In this document: positions 47,071-55,656 of the stretch, piece after piece
Layout: each line of letters opens with the position of its first letter
How positions within the stretch are numbered: the first letter of the stretch is position 1
Source: Roseinatronobacter thiooxidans
GTDB lineage: Bacteria; Pseudomonadota; Alphaproteobacteria; Rhodobacterales; Rhodobacteraceae
Direction: 5' to 3'
DNA length: 64,000 nucleotides
NCBI RefSeq assembly: GCF_001870675.1
Contig: NZ_MEHT01000009.1
Span: 186,001 to 250,000, forward strand
Position numbers and translations under genes: made by a program
The notes under the pieces: model-generated
Database searches by the model: none
The model's input: the letters and a program-made list of their open reading frames with translations, nothing else
Told to the model about the DNA's origin: nothing

Positions 47071-48009
47071 GTGGCAGAAGATCGCAGACAGGATCAGGAT
47101 TTTATCCGCCCCGTCAGGCGCATCCTGATAGGTTTGCTGGGCGTTTTATTGCTGCTGATCTTCGTGATCTGGCGCATTGACAGCCCAAGGGTGGAACAGT
47201 TCCGCATGGCGGTCATCGACCGCGTTGTTCCGTCTTTCGACTGGGCGATGCGCCCTGTCGCGCGCGGCGTGGCGCTGGCCGAGAATTTCCGCTCTTACGC
47301 CCGCATCGTCGAGCAGAATCAGGAATTGCGCCGCGAATTGCAGCAGATGCGCGCATGGCGCGAAGCCGCCCTGCAACTGGAGCAGCGCAATGCACAGTTG
47401 CTGGACCTGAATCAGGTGCGGCTTGACCCGCAACTCACCCATGTGACTGGCGTGGTCATGGCCGATAGCGGCTCTCCGTTTCGCAAATCGGTCTTGTTGA
47501 ATGTCGGCGCGCGCGACGGTGTGCAAGATGGCTGGGCGGTCATGGACGGGTTGGGACTGGCGGGGCGCATTGCAGGGGTGGGCCAACGCACCGCGCGTGT
47601 TGTGCTGCTTACAGATACAGCCAGCGCCGTGCCTGTGGTGGTGCAGCCATCCGGGCAGCGCGCAATGCTGATTGGCGACAATTCCACATATCCGGTTCTG
47701 GAATTTATCGAAACGCCCGACGACCTGCGCCCGGGCGACCGAGTCATCAGTTCCGATGATGGCGGCGTCTTTCCTGCCGGTATTCTTGTGGGCGAAGTGG
47801 TCGCCACAAGTGACCGCAGATTGCGCGTACGCATTTCTGCCGATTACGGGCGGTTGGAATTCTTGCGCGTGCTGCGCTCGCGCCCGATGGAGCGCATTAC
47901 CAATACCGGCGATCTGATCGCACCAGACATGTTGGAGCTTGAGGGACAGGACAGTTGGACGCCGCCCACCCCGTCAAGCCCTGCATCCGGCGATGCCGCC
48001 GATGGTTGA
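47071..48009 (+). CDS. mreC: rod shape-determining protein MreC
   Basis: The 312-residue protein has one N-terminal membrane helix (LIGLLGVLLLLIFVIW), a coiled coil (NQELRRELQQMRAWREAALQLEQ), and two periplasmic beta-barrels with HVTGVVMADSGSPFRKSVLLNVG and DDGGVFPAGILVGEVV. MreC scaffolds the elongasome in the periplasm. Translation starts at GTG 47071, 25 bp after mreB. The end overlaps mreD by 8 bp. Confidence 0.94.
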   Translation: MAEDRRQDQDFIRPVRRILIGLLGVLLLLIFVIWRIDSPRVEQFRMAVIDRVVPSFDWAMRPVARGVALAENFRSYARIVEQNQELRRELQQMRAWREAALQLEQRNAQLLDLNQVRLDPQLTHVTGVVMADSGSPFRKSVLLNVGARDGVQDGWAVMDGLGLAGRIAGVGQRTARVVLLTDTASAVPVVVQPSGQRAMLIGDNSTYPVLEFIETPDDLRPGDRVISSDDGGVFPAGILVGEVVATSDRRLRVRISADYGRLEFLRVLRSRPMERITNTGDLIAPDMLELEGQDSWTPPTPSSPASGDAADG

Positions 48010-48601
48010 CCAGCGCCAGACCCAGCGGTTGATGTATATTGCCCTGTTCCTCGGGCTGGCCGCATTGATGACATTCTACCGGCTGTTGCCACTTGGCAGT
48101 TATGGCCTGTCGCAGGATATGGCCGGGCAGGATGTGATCGCAGGCAGCGATGCAGGCTTTACCCTTGCCAACCTGCCCGCGCCGGATTTTCTGCTATGCC
48201 TCACGCTGGCATGGGTGGTCAGACGCCCTGACCTGTTGCCTGCCCCTGTCATTGTCGGATATTTCTTTATCGAAGATATCCTGTTGCTCAGGCCGCCCGG
48301 ACTTTGGGCGCTGATTATTCTGATGGCCAGCGAATACCTGCGCAGCCGCACCGAACAATTGCGCGGCTATGGGTTCTGGCTGGAATATTTGTTGGTCGCA
48401 GGGTTGTTGCTGGTTATGTTTCTTGCAAATCGCGCGATGCTCGCAATTGTGATGGTGCCGCAAGTGCCCCTTGGCTTGAGCTTGGCGCAGTTTCTGGGCA
48501 CGGTGGCGGTCTATCCTGTCGTGGTTGCGGTGTCGCATTTTGTGTTCGGGCTGCGCAAACCCGCAACAGGCGAAGTAGATGCTTTGGGGCAAAGATTGTG
48601 A
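48002..48601 (+). CDS. mreD: rod shape-determining protein MreD
   Basis: The 199-residue protein is small and hydrophobic with about five membrane helices, as expected for MreD, which links MreC to the cell-wall synthases in the inner membrane. ATG at 48002 overlaps the mreC stop; ATG 47993 is an alternative. Its stop overlaps the mrdA start by GTGA. Identity rests on gene order, size and hydrophobicity more than on motifs. Confidence 0.85.
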   Translation: MVDQRQTQRLMYIALFLGLAALMTFYRLLPLGSYGLSQDMAGQDVIAGSDAGFTLANLPAPDFLLCLTLAWVVRRPDLLPAPVIVGYFFIEDILLLRPPGLWALIILMASEYLRSRTEQLRGYGFWLEYLLVAGLLLVMFLANRAMLAIVMVPQVPLGLSLAQFLGTVAVYPVVVAVSHFVFGLRKPATGEVDALGQRL

Positions 48602-50535
48602 AACGCTCGGAACGCGAACAGGAACATAGCCGGCGCATTATCAGCCGTCGGGGGCTGCTTTTGGGCGGGGTGCAACTTGGGGTCGCAGGGGCCTTGTTCT
48701 GGCGCTTGCGCGACATGCAGTTGAACCAGTCCGAACAATTCCGCCTGCTGGCCGATGAAAACCGCATCAACCTGCGCCTGCTTCCCCCGACACGCGGCTT
48801 GATCCTTGATCGCAATGGCGTTTTGCTGGCAGGGAATGAACAGAATTACCGTGTTGTCATCAAGCGCGATGATGCGGGCGATATTGATCTGGTGCTCTCG
48901 CGCCTTGCGCGGCTGATCCCCTTGAGCGAAGACGATATCGAGCGCGCGCGCCGCGATATGCTGCGCAACCGGCCCTTTGTGCCGGTCACTGTGGCAGAGC
49001 GGTTGAGTTGGGAAGAAATCAGCCGCGTCGCGTCAAATGCGCCCGCATTGCCCGGTGTCACGCCGGAAATGGGCCTGTCGCGCTTCTACCCGCTGCGCGA
49101 AGACACAGCCCATGTGGTGGGCTATGTCGGCCCCGTATCCGAGCGCGATCTGGAAGCGCTTGAAACCCCTGATCCCGTGTTGATGATCCCGCGCTTCCAG
49201 ATTGGCAAAAGCGGGGTCGAGCGGATGGAGGAAGACAGGCTGCGCGGGCGTGCCGGATCACAGCGTGTCGAAGTCAACGCCGTAGGCCGCGTGATGCGCG
49301 AGTTGGACCGGGTCGAGGGCACACCGGGCGGCAATGTGCATCTGACACTGGATGCGCGGTTGCAAAATTATGCGCTGGAACGGTTGCATGGCCAAAGCGC
49401 TGCGGCTGTGGTTCTCGATGTCGAGAGCGGCGACATTCTGGCGCTGGCCTCTGGTCCCAGTTTTGACCCAAACCTGTTCGTGCGCGGTATTTCCACCACC
49501 AATTTCAACAGCCTGCTGGAAAACGACTATCGCCCGCTTCTGAACAAAACAGTTCAGGGCATGTATCCGCCCGGGTCCACCTTCAAGATGGTCACAGCCC
49601 TTGCCGCGCTGGAAGCCGGTGTCACCGACGGGCAGGAACGTGTCTTTTGTCCGGGCCATATGGATGTGTCCGGCAACCGCTTTCACTGCTGGAAACGCGG
49701 CGGGCATGGGCGTGTGGACCTTGTCTCGGCACTGGCGGAAAGCTGCGATGTTTATATGTACGAGATTGCGCAGCGCTGCGGCATCGACAAGATCAATGAA
49801 ATGTCGACACGGCTGGGACTGGGAATTCGCTATGAATTGCCGATCACATCCGTCTCGGCCGGGCTGAACCCGACGCGCGAATGGAAGCGCAACAACCGCA
49901 ACGCGGAATGGCGTATCGGTGATACAGTCAATGCCTCGATCGGGCAGGGTTTTGTGCTAAGCACGCCGCTGCAACTTGCTGTCATGACTGCGCGTCTGGC
50001 CTCTAACAAGGCCATTCTGCCCCGTCTGATCCGTGATCCGAGTGCGCGCGCAGAGCAACAGGCCGCAAGCCTTGATCTGCGCCCTGAATGGCTGCGCATG
50101 ATCCGCCGCGGCATGAGCGACACTGTAAATGACCGGCGCGGCACGGCCTATTCCTCTCGCGTGGTGGCAGAGGGGCAGTTGATGGCAGGCAAAACCGGCA
50201 CAAGTCAGGTGTTCTCGATCACGCGCGCCGAACGCGATGCCGGTGTGCGCAGGCAAGAAGACCTGCCATGGAACCGGCGCAACCACGGGCTTTTTGTCAG
50301 CTATGCCCCCTTCGATGCGCCGCGCGTTGCTGTGGCTGTGGTGGTGGAACATGGCGGCGGCGGCTCCTCCGCAGCGGCCCCCATCGGGCGCGATATCACG
50401 CTGGCTGCGCTGAATGACGGGATGCCGCCGCTGTCCGCCTACCCTGCCCCGCAACGAAACCGCATCCATTCCGAACAGCAAGACATGCAAGAACGCCTGC
50501 GCCGCCCCGAAGACATGCGGATCAGCCGCGCATGA
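48598..50535 (+). CDS. mrdA: penicillin-binding protein 2 (elongation transpeptidase)
   Basis: The 645-residue protein cross-links peptidoglycan in the elongasome. It has a short cytoplasmic start, one membrane helix (GLLLGGVQLGVAGALFW), the PBP dimerisation domain (RLLPPTRGLILDRNG), and a transpeptidase domain with Ser327 of STFK (PPGSTFKMVTAL), SCD at 382-384 and KTGT at 532-535. The start is GTG at 48598, overlapping the mreD stop. It is followed by rodA with an ATGA overlap. Confidence 0.95.
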   Translation: MKRSEREQEHSRRIISRRGLLLGGVQLGVAGALFWRLRDMQLNQSEQFRLLADENRINLRLLPPTRGLILDRNGVLLAGNEQNYRVVIKRDDAGDIDLVLSRLARLIPLSEDDIERARRDMLRNRPFVPVTVAERLSWEEISRVASNAPALPGVTPEMGLSRFYPLREDTAHVVGYVGPVSERDLEALETPDPVLMIPRFQIGKSGVERMEEDRLRGRAGSQRVEVNAVGRVMRELDRVEGTPGGNVHLTLDARLQNYALERLHGQSAAAVVLDVESGDILALASGPSFDPNLFVRGISTTNFNSLLENDYRPLLNKTVQGMYPPGSTFKMVTALAALEAGVTDGQERVFCPGHMDVSGNRFHCWKRGGHGRVDLVSALAESCDVYMYEIAQRCGIDKINEMSTRLGLGIRYELPITSVSAGLNPTREWKRNNRNAEWRIGDTVNASIGQGFVLSTPLQLAVMTARLASNKAILPRLIRDPSARAEQQAASLDLRPEWLRMIRRGMSDTVNDRRGTAYSSRVVAEGQLMAGKTGTSQVFSITRAERDAGVRRQEDLPWNRRNHGLFVSYAPFDAPRVAVAVVVEHGGGGSSAAAPIGRDITLAALNDGMPPLSAYPAPQRNRIHSEQQDMQERLRRPEDMRISRA

Positions 50536-51680
50536 GTTATCTGGAATATAACACAAAACGCATGCCCTCAGGGTTGACCAAGGTGTTGTATCTGAACTGG
50601 CCTTTGGTCGCGCTGCTGATCGCTGTGGGCTGTTACGGCTTTCTGATGCTGTATTCCATTGCAGGCGGCAATCTGCGCCCTTGGGCCGACCCTCAGATGA
50701 AACGCTTTGCTCTGGGCTTGGCGATCATGTTCTTTGTGGCCTTCGTGCCGCTGTGGTTCTGGCGCTCTATCGCGGGGCTGGCCTATGTCGCCTCGGTACT
50801 GCTGCTGCTGGGGGTGGAATTTTTTGGCACAATTGGCATGGGCGCAAAGCGCTGGCTGGTGATTGGCCCGTTCCGGCTGCAACCTTCGGAACTGGCCAAG
50901 ATCACGACAATCATGGCGCTGGCCGCCTATTATGACTGGCTCAGCCTTAAGAAAGTGTCGCATCCGTTATGGGTTGCAGTGGCAGCTGCCATCGCGCTGT
51001 TGCCCGCGCTATTGGTCTTGCGCCAGCCTGATCTGGGCACGGCGCTGCTGGTCGCGCTGGGGGGCGGTGTGGTGATATTCGCCGCAGGGGTGCATTGGGG
51101 GTATTTCGCCGCCATTATCGGCAGCGCTATCGGGCTGGTAACAGCGGTCATGAGTTCGCGCGGAACAGATTGGCAATTGCTGAAAGATTACCAGTTCCGC
51201 CGCATCGATGCGTTTCTGGACCCGACACTGGACCCGCTGGGCGCGGGCTATCACATCAACCAATCCATGATCGCACTTGGGTCTGGCGGCTGGTCGGGGC
51301 GCGGCTTTATGGAAGGCACACAGGCGCGGCTGAACTTTTTGCCAGAAAAGCACACTGATTTCATTTTCACCACACTGGCCGAGGAATTCGGCTTTGTCGG
51401 TGCCTCCTCTCTGCTGCTGTTATATATGCTGGTCATCGGGGTGTGCCTGCTGACCGCCATACGCACCACAAACCGTTTCGGCGCATTGCTGGTCATGGGT
51501 GTGATCGGCACATTCTTCCTGTATTTCGCTGTGAATATGGCAATGGTCATGGGGCTTGCCCCTGTGGTGGGCGTGCCATTGCCGCTGGTGTCTTATGGCG
51601 GGTCAGCGATGATCGTTATCATGGTGGGCTTCGGCCTTGTCCAATCCACTCATATCCACCGCGCGAGGTTGCCATCGTGA
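50532..51680 (+). CDS. rodA: peptidoglycan glycosyltransferase RodA
   Basis: The 382-residue SEDS-family protein has about ten membrane helices. It polymerises glycan strands with PBP2. Characteristic segments are KRWLVIGPFRLQPSELAKITTIMALA, PDLGTALL, YQFRRIDAFLDPTLDPLGAGYHINQSMIALGSGG and PEKHTDFIFTTLAEEFGF, which include the conserved Asp needed for activity. It overlaps mrdA by ATGA and the following dehydrogenase gene by GTGA. Confidence 0.95.
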   Translation: MSYLEYNTKRMPSGLTKVLYLNWPLVALLIAVGCYGFLMLYSIAGGNLRPWADPQMKRFALGLAIMFFVAFVPLWFWRSIAGLAYVASVLLLLGVEFFGTIGMGAKRWLVIGPFRLQPSELAKITTIMALAAYYDWLSLKKVSHPLWVAVAAAIALLPALLVLRQPDLGTALLVALGGGVVIFAAGVHWGYFAAIIGSAIGLVTAVMSSRGTDWQLLKDYQFRRIDAFLDPTLDPLGAGYHINQSMIALGSGGWSGRGFMEGTQARLNFLPEKHTDFIFTTLAEEFGFVGASSLLLLYMLVIGVCLLTAIRTTNRFGALLVMGVIGTFFLYFAVNMAMVMGLAPVVGVPLPLVSYGGSAMIVIMVGFGLVQSTHIHRARLPS

Positions 51681-52609
51681 CACTGACCGTCCTGTTTGCC
51701 GCAGGTGATGCAGAATTTGCAGAATATCTGGCCCCCCTGACCGAAGCCTTTACGCAATACGGGTTGCAGATCGATCTGGTCACCAAGGCCATGCCGGAAG
51801 CAGTGGAATATATCATCTACTCCCCCGCCAGCACCCTGCGCGATTTCACCCCTTACACGCGCTGCAAGGCGGTTCTCAATCTTTGGGCAGGGGTCGAGAA
51901 GATCGTGGGCAACCCCACGCTGACACAGCCATTGGCGCGCATGGTTGACCCTGCACTGACGCGGGGGATGGTCGAGTATGTGTGCGGCCATGTGCTGCGC
52001 TATCACTTGGGCATGGATGCGCATATCACCGCCGCCCCCGGCACTTGGGTGCCGCAAGAACCCCCTCTCGCACCCGAGCGTGTGGTGGGTATTCTTGGGA
52101 TGGGCGAATTGGGGCGCGCCTGTGCCACAGCGCTTGCAGGGCTCGGATTCGCGGTTGAAGGCTGGTCATCGCAGCCAAAACAGGTGGCGGATGTCACCTG
52201 CCATCATGGGCGCGAGGGCTTCGACACCTTGCTGCAACGCGCGGAAATTCTTGTGACATTGCTGCCGCTGACGCCCCAGACCGAGAATATTCTGGACGCG
52301 CGTGCCTTCGCCCTGATGCCAAAGGGCGCGCACATCATCAATCCGGGCCGGGGTGCCTTGATAGAGGATGACGCACTTCTGGCGGCCCTGGATGATGGCC
52401 AGATCGCGGCCGCAACGCTCGATGTGTTCCGGATAGAGCCATTGCCTGCTGATCATCTGTTTTGGGGCCATCCCCATGTCACCATCACGCCACATATTGC
52501 CGCGACCACCCGCGCGAAATCGGCGTCGCTGGTGGTGGCAAACAATATTGCACGGGTCGAATCTGGCGCAGAGCTGCTGTATCAAGTGGACACCGCGCGC
52601 GGCTACTAG
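51677..52609 (+). CDS. ghrA: glyoxylate/hydroxypyruvate reductase A-like 2-hydroxyacid dehydrogenase
   Basis: The 310-residue protein is of the D-2-hydroxyacid dehydrogenase family. It has the Rossmann motif GILGMGELGRACATALAGLGF, the Arg in LLPLTPQTENIL-NPGRGALIED, and the catalytic His in VTITPHIAATT. The short N-terminal half (SPASTLRDFTPYTRCKAVLNLWAGVEKI) matches GhrA rather than SerA. It reduces glyoxylate or hydroxypyruvate with NADPH. It starts at GTG overlapping the rodA stop, so it belongs to the mre operon transcript. Confidence 0.85.
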   Translation: MTLTVLFAAGDAEFAEYLAPLTEAFTQYGLQIDLVTKAMPEAVEYIIYSPASTLRDFTPYTRCKAVLNLWAGVEKIVGNPTLTQPLARMVDPALTRGMVEYVCGHVLRYHLGMDAHITAAPGTWVPQEPPLAPERVVGILGMGELGRACATALAGLGFAVEGWSSQPKQVADVTCHHGREGFDTLLQRAEILVTLLPLTPQTENILDARAFALMPKGAHIINPGRGALIEDDALLAALDDGQIAAATLDVFRIEPLPADHLFWGHPHVTITPHIAATTRAKSASLVVANNIARVESGAELLYQVDTARGY

Positions 52610-52796
52610 ACCTGGCCACCGGCCATAGGGTTCCCCCTTGGTGCTGTTTGCGCGGGCCTGACAAGATTTTGCAGGGGGCACGCAGCGGCACGCCATGCGC
52701 GGGATAAAGGGCCGCCGGCCCGCCTTGTTCAGCTTTTCTAAAGAAACCTTGGGTATTCTCGGGTCATGGTTGGACAATTCTGGCGGATGTATCGAC

Positions 52797-53429
52797 ATGC
52801 CCCTGCACAAGAATGACGTTATCTGTAAACACCCCGATATACGGGCACAGCCGCGCCGTTGGCTATTCTGGCCGCTTCAGATTTCGGTGCCGTTTTGCGC
52901 GCTTTTGCTGACAAGCGGTCTTGTGGACCATTGCGCGCAGGATACACGGTTTTGCCCTGTTCCCGCATCCCCCCAGACCGCATGTAACGAGGGTCCTGCC
53001 TGTATGCCTGCACCACAGGACGGGCCGGACGCCCATGCCATCGCGCAAGGCGCAAGCCACTGGCGCGCGCCAGACACGCCAATTCCCGTGCAAGCATCTT
53101 TGCGCAATGGCGCGCTGAACCCGACGCTTGTGCCACTTCCCTTCAGCCTGAGCACGCAATCACAGCGCAGCTTTGTGCTGCCACATGGCCAGACCCTGCA
53201 TGACATGGCAACGCAAACCGCGCAGATCGATCTTGACCATATCGTTTTGATCGCTGTCATCGAACAGAATGCGGGGCGCCATGCCCTTGTCCGGTTGCCC
53301 GACGGGCATATCCTGCGCCTGCGACAAGGCGATCCTCTGGAGGGGGGTACAGTGGCCGCAATTGGTGACACCGCGCTCTACTTGCTCGGCCCTGACCTGT
53401 CCCCGCGCGCATATATATTGGGCGGGTAG
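52797..53429 (+). CDS. hypothetical inner-membrane protein with PilP-like C-terminal domain
   Basis: The 210-residue product from ATG at 52797 has one N-terminal membrane helix (WPLQISVPFCALLLTSGL) and a Cys/Pro-rich, probably disordered periplasmic middle. The C-terminal domain (about residues 140-210) reads IVLIAVIEQNAGRHALVRLPDG and then a GDPLEGGTVAAIGDTALYLL segment. That last pattern resembles the repeat-like domain of PilP or GspC-type secretion proteins, which in relatives is often labelled as translation initiation factor 2 by error. No pilus genes are near. An upstream start at 52695 is possible but unsupported. Function unknown. Confidence 0.5.
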   Translation: MPLHKNDVICKHPDIRAQPRRWLFWPLQISVPFCALLLTSGLVDHCAQDTRFCPVPASPQTACNEGPACMPAPQDGPDAHAIAQGASHWRAPDTPIPVQASLRNGALNPTLVPLPFSLSTQSQRSFVLPHGQTLHDMATQTAQIDLDHIVLIAVIEQNAGRHALVRLPDGHILRLRQGDPLEGGTVAAIGDTALYLLGPDLSPRAYILGG

Positions 53430-53666
53430 CGGACCTGACCTGCACACCGCATGGTGCCTGTATAGCGCGTGGTGCCCCTTCACCGCCCTTGCACCATTGC
53501 AGGGCAGCGGGCGATGCGGCAGCCGCATGACAAGCATAAAAAGCTGTGTATCCTTATCATGCAGCTGCACAGTCTGGTATTGAACCCTCGTACCCTCTTC
53601 ATGCTGACAGTGAAGGTTTCACCACCCGCCAGCACAGTCAGTCTGTTCATGAAACGCCGCCCTGCC

Positions 53667-54488
53667 TTAGCCTTTTGCAAGACTTTTGACAGCAGGAACC
53701 GCGACCGGGCCAAGCAAGTCTTCGGCCAGAGACAGCGCGGCAGAAATTTCCGTCACTGACATTGCCGCGTCAATCTGCTCGATCAGGTATTGCGCAACCC
53801 CCGCGGGCATGGTCCCGCAATCCAGCGCCGCTTTCACACGGCCTGCACGCCTTTTGGCCAGGGCCTGCTCGTCCAGAAAGACATCTCCCTCGATCCCGGC
53901 AAAGGCGCGCACGCGTGCAATCCGCTCTTCCGAGCAATCCAGCAACGCGGCAAGGGCTTTGGTTTTGCCCATCTGGACCGTCGCACCGACATAATCATAC
54001 GGCGCATTGTCAGATCGCTTCAACACGCGGTTCATCACCGGATCGATGACAGTAATGATATCCTCGATCCCGCTGGCGCGCGCATATTCCAGCGACCCCA
54101 CCATCAATTCGCATGTCGCCCGCGACACTGTGCCAACACCACGCCCTGACATTTCAAGGGCATCCGTATCCACGCAAAACCGCGTGGATTCCCATATTGT
54201 GGCCGAACGCAGCGGCGCCTGCCCCTGCAAGATATCCGAAAACACATCGGCCAGCATATGTGGCCCTGTTGTCTGCAAGGCGCGGACACATGCCACCACC
54301 CTGTCCGATTCATCCAGCCCGATCACATAGGCAGGGTCCAGATAATCGAACGCATCAATTTCGCGCCCGTTCTCGATCTGCACATCCCAGCCAAGCCGGT
54401 CGCCAAAGACCCGCGCCCGCAAACGAAACATCTCATCCAAAATATCGCTATGTAAATGCTTGTTGAGCGCATCAACTACAAGAATCAT
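53667..54488 (-). CDS. luxI: acyl-homoserine-lactone synthase (LuxI family) with C-terminal extension
   Basis: The 273-residue product makes N-acyl-homoserine lactones from acyl-ACP and SAM. Conserved LuxI residues are present: Arg24, Phe28 and Trp34 in RARVFGDRLGW, Asp45 and Asp48, Arg69 in CVRALQTTGPHML, Glu100 and Arg103 in WESTRFCVD. ATG at 54488 is where family homology begins; the frame open to 54584 is not needed. Typical LuxI proteins are about 200 residues, so this one has roughly 65-75 extra residues at the C-terminus, helical in character. It lies 144 bp after luxR on the same strand. Confidence 0.9.
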   Translation of the reverse strand: MILVVDALNKHLHSDILDEMFRLRARVFGDRLGWDVQIENGREIDAFDYLDPAYVIGLDESDRVVACVRALQTTGPHMLADVFSDILQGQAPLRSATIWESTRFCVDTDALEMSGRGVGTVSRATCELMVGSLEYARASGIEDIITVIDPVMNRVLKRSDNAPYDYVGATVQMGKTKALAALLDCSEERIARVRAFAGIEGDVFLDEQALAKRRAGRVKAALDCGTMPAGVAQYLIEQIDAAMSVTEISAALSLAEDLLGPVAVPAVKSLAKG

Positions 54489-54632
54489 TTTCGCCCCCTT
54501 TGTTGAGCTAGATTTCACCGTGATACAACTGTGCGCTGGAGTGGGCAGGGGCGCTATTGTGGGAATCCCGTAGACAGCGCGCAACCGCCGCCACGCAGCG
54601 CTTGGCCACGCTGACTGGCAATGACGGAAATT

Positions 54633-55337
54633 TCAGATTGGGTAGATCAGCCCCATGCCAATGGCACGGGCCACAGCCTGCGGCGTGGTCAACGCACCCA
54701 GCTTTTCGCGCACAGAGCGCAGATGCACCTCGACCGTGCGGGTAGAAATGGTCAGGATCACCCCGATATCCGGTTGCGACTTGCCTGCCGCGATCCATTG
54801 CAGGATTTCTTTTTCCCGTTCCGACAATGCAGGTTGGCGCATGGCTGCCATGGTACGCCCGTGCCGCATCAGCCGGTCATGAAACAAGGTCGCCTGTGTC
54901 TGAAGGCCGCTGATGATTTCACGGCGCAGGCTGGACCATTCGCCCTCCGAGCATTCGCGCACAACGCTGAACATGCCCCTGTCGCCATATGGCCCGCGCA
55001 CAGGTATTGTCAGCCCCTTGGTGCCGATGCCGAAATCCGCCGCATCCCGGAACACAGTGTGGAAACCCTCAGTTTCTTGCAGGCGCGTCCAATCCACCAC
55101 ACCCACACTTCTGGATGCCATGATCAAGGTCGGATCAATCGCCTGAAAACCATGTTCGACATAATGCTCTTTCCATGCATCGGGGTAGTTCACCACACCA
55201 TGAATGGAATTGTCGATTGTGTTGACACCTGCGTAAGCGGCATAATCCAGACCAAAATCTGCGCAGATCCCATCTAGGATTTGGGGCAAAGCCACGTCAC
55301 TGCCTTCGCTGATACATCCCAGATCCAAGGGTTTCAT
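54633..55337 (-). CDS. luxR: LuxR-family quorum-sensing regulator
   Basis: The 234-residue protein has an N-terminal autoinducer domain with the usual ligand residues: Trp55 and Tyr59 (YPDAWKEHYVEH), Asp68-Pro69 (AIDPTL), Trp83 (VVDWTRL) and Gly115. A C-terminal GerE-type helix-turn-helix runs from about 171 to 230 (LSEREKEILQWIAAGKSQPDIG). It binds DNA in response to an acyl-homoserine lactone, most likely that made by the adjacent luxI. AAGGAAGG precedes the start. No canonical 20-bp lux box was found near either gene. Confidence 0.93.
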   Translation of the reverse strand: MKPLDLGCISEGSDVALPQILDGICADFGLDYAAYAGVNTIDNSIHGVVNYPDAWKEHYVEHGFQAIDPTLIMASRSVGVVDWTRLQETEGFHTVFRDAADFGIGTKGLTIPVRGPYGDRGMFSVVRECSEGEWSSLRREIISGLQTQATLFHDRLMRHGRTMAAMRQPALSEREKEILQWIAAGKSQPDIGVILTISTRTVEVHLRSVREKLGALTTPQAVARAIGMGLIYPI

Positions 55338-55656
55338 AATCTGGCCTTCCTTCAGTCAAGGATCACTCTACAACGCCACACGGTGCCACGCGCGTCCCAT
55401 TCGCTGACACCCTCTGCCCAACACGCAACCACATTGCGCCGCGGATATAACTTTTGCGTATTTTTGCTATAACATGAGCAAAGAGATAAAAATAAGATCA
55501 AAAACAACTCTTAGGAGAATATTCGAGCAACGCCACAGGATTTGGCTTTATTTTGAACAGGGGTGGGAATTTGGACTTGTCGCTGCGACTGAGGGTAATA
55601 TTGTACACCGCTGTGCACAATTCAGGTGGCATATGAAGACATCCAAGGGAACAGGC
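55338..55656. other. AT-rich divergent region between luxR and glcB
   Basis: The 319 bp between luxR and the malate synthase start contain the repeat arrangement at 55446-55473 and an AT-rich patch around 55480-55560. The glcB frame is open backward to 55474, but those 61 codons lack family similarity. Confidence 0.5.
55446..55473. promoter_or_regulatory. nested direct repeats upstream of glcB
   Basis: TATAAC (55446-55451), TTTTGC (55452-55457), 4 bp, TTTTGC (55462-55467) and TATAAC (55468-55473) form two nested direct repeats. They could be a regulator site or a promoter region controlling glcB or luxR. TTTGC is also the core of RamB-type sites known from glyoxylate and acetate genes, which is only a suggestion here. 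Confidence 0.35.

Noticed and set aside
54489-54632. lux box between luxR and luxI
   Set aside because: No 20-bp dyad with CTG/CAG arms was found; partial matches were not symmetric.
55474-55656. N-terminal extension of malate synthase G
   Set aside because: The 61 residues are rich in Arg, Lys and aromatic residues without family similarity, and a good ribosome site precedes ATG 55657.
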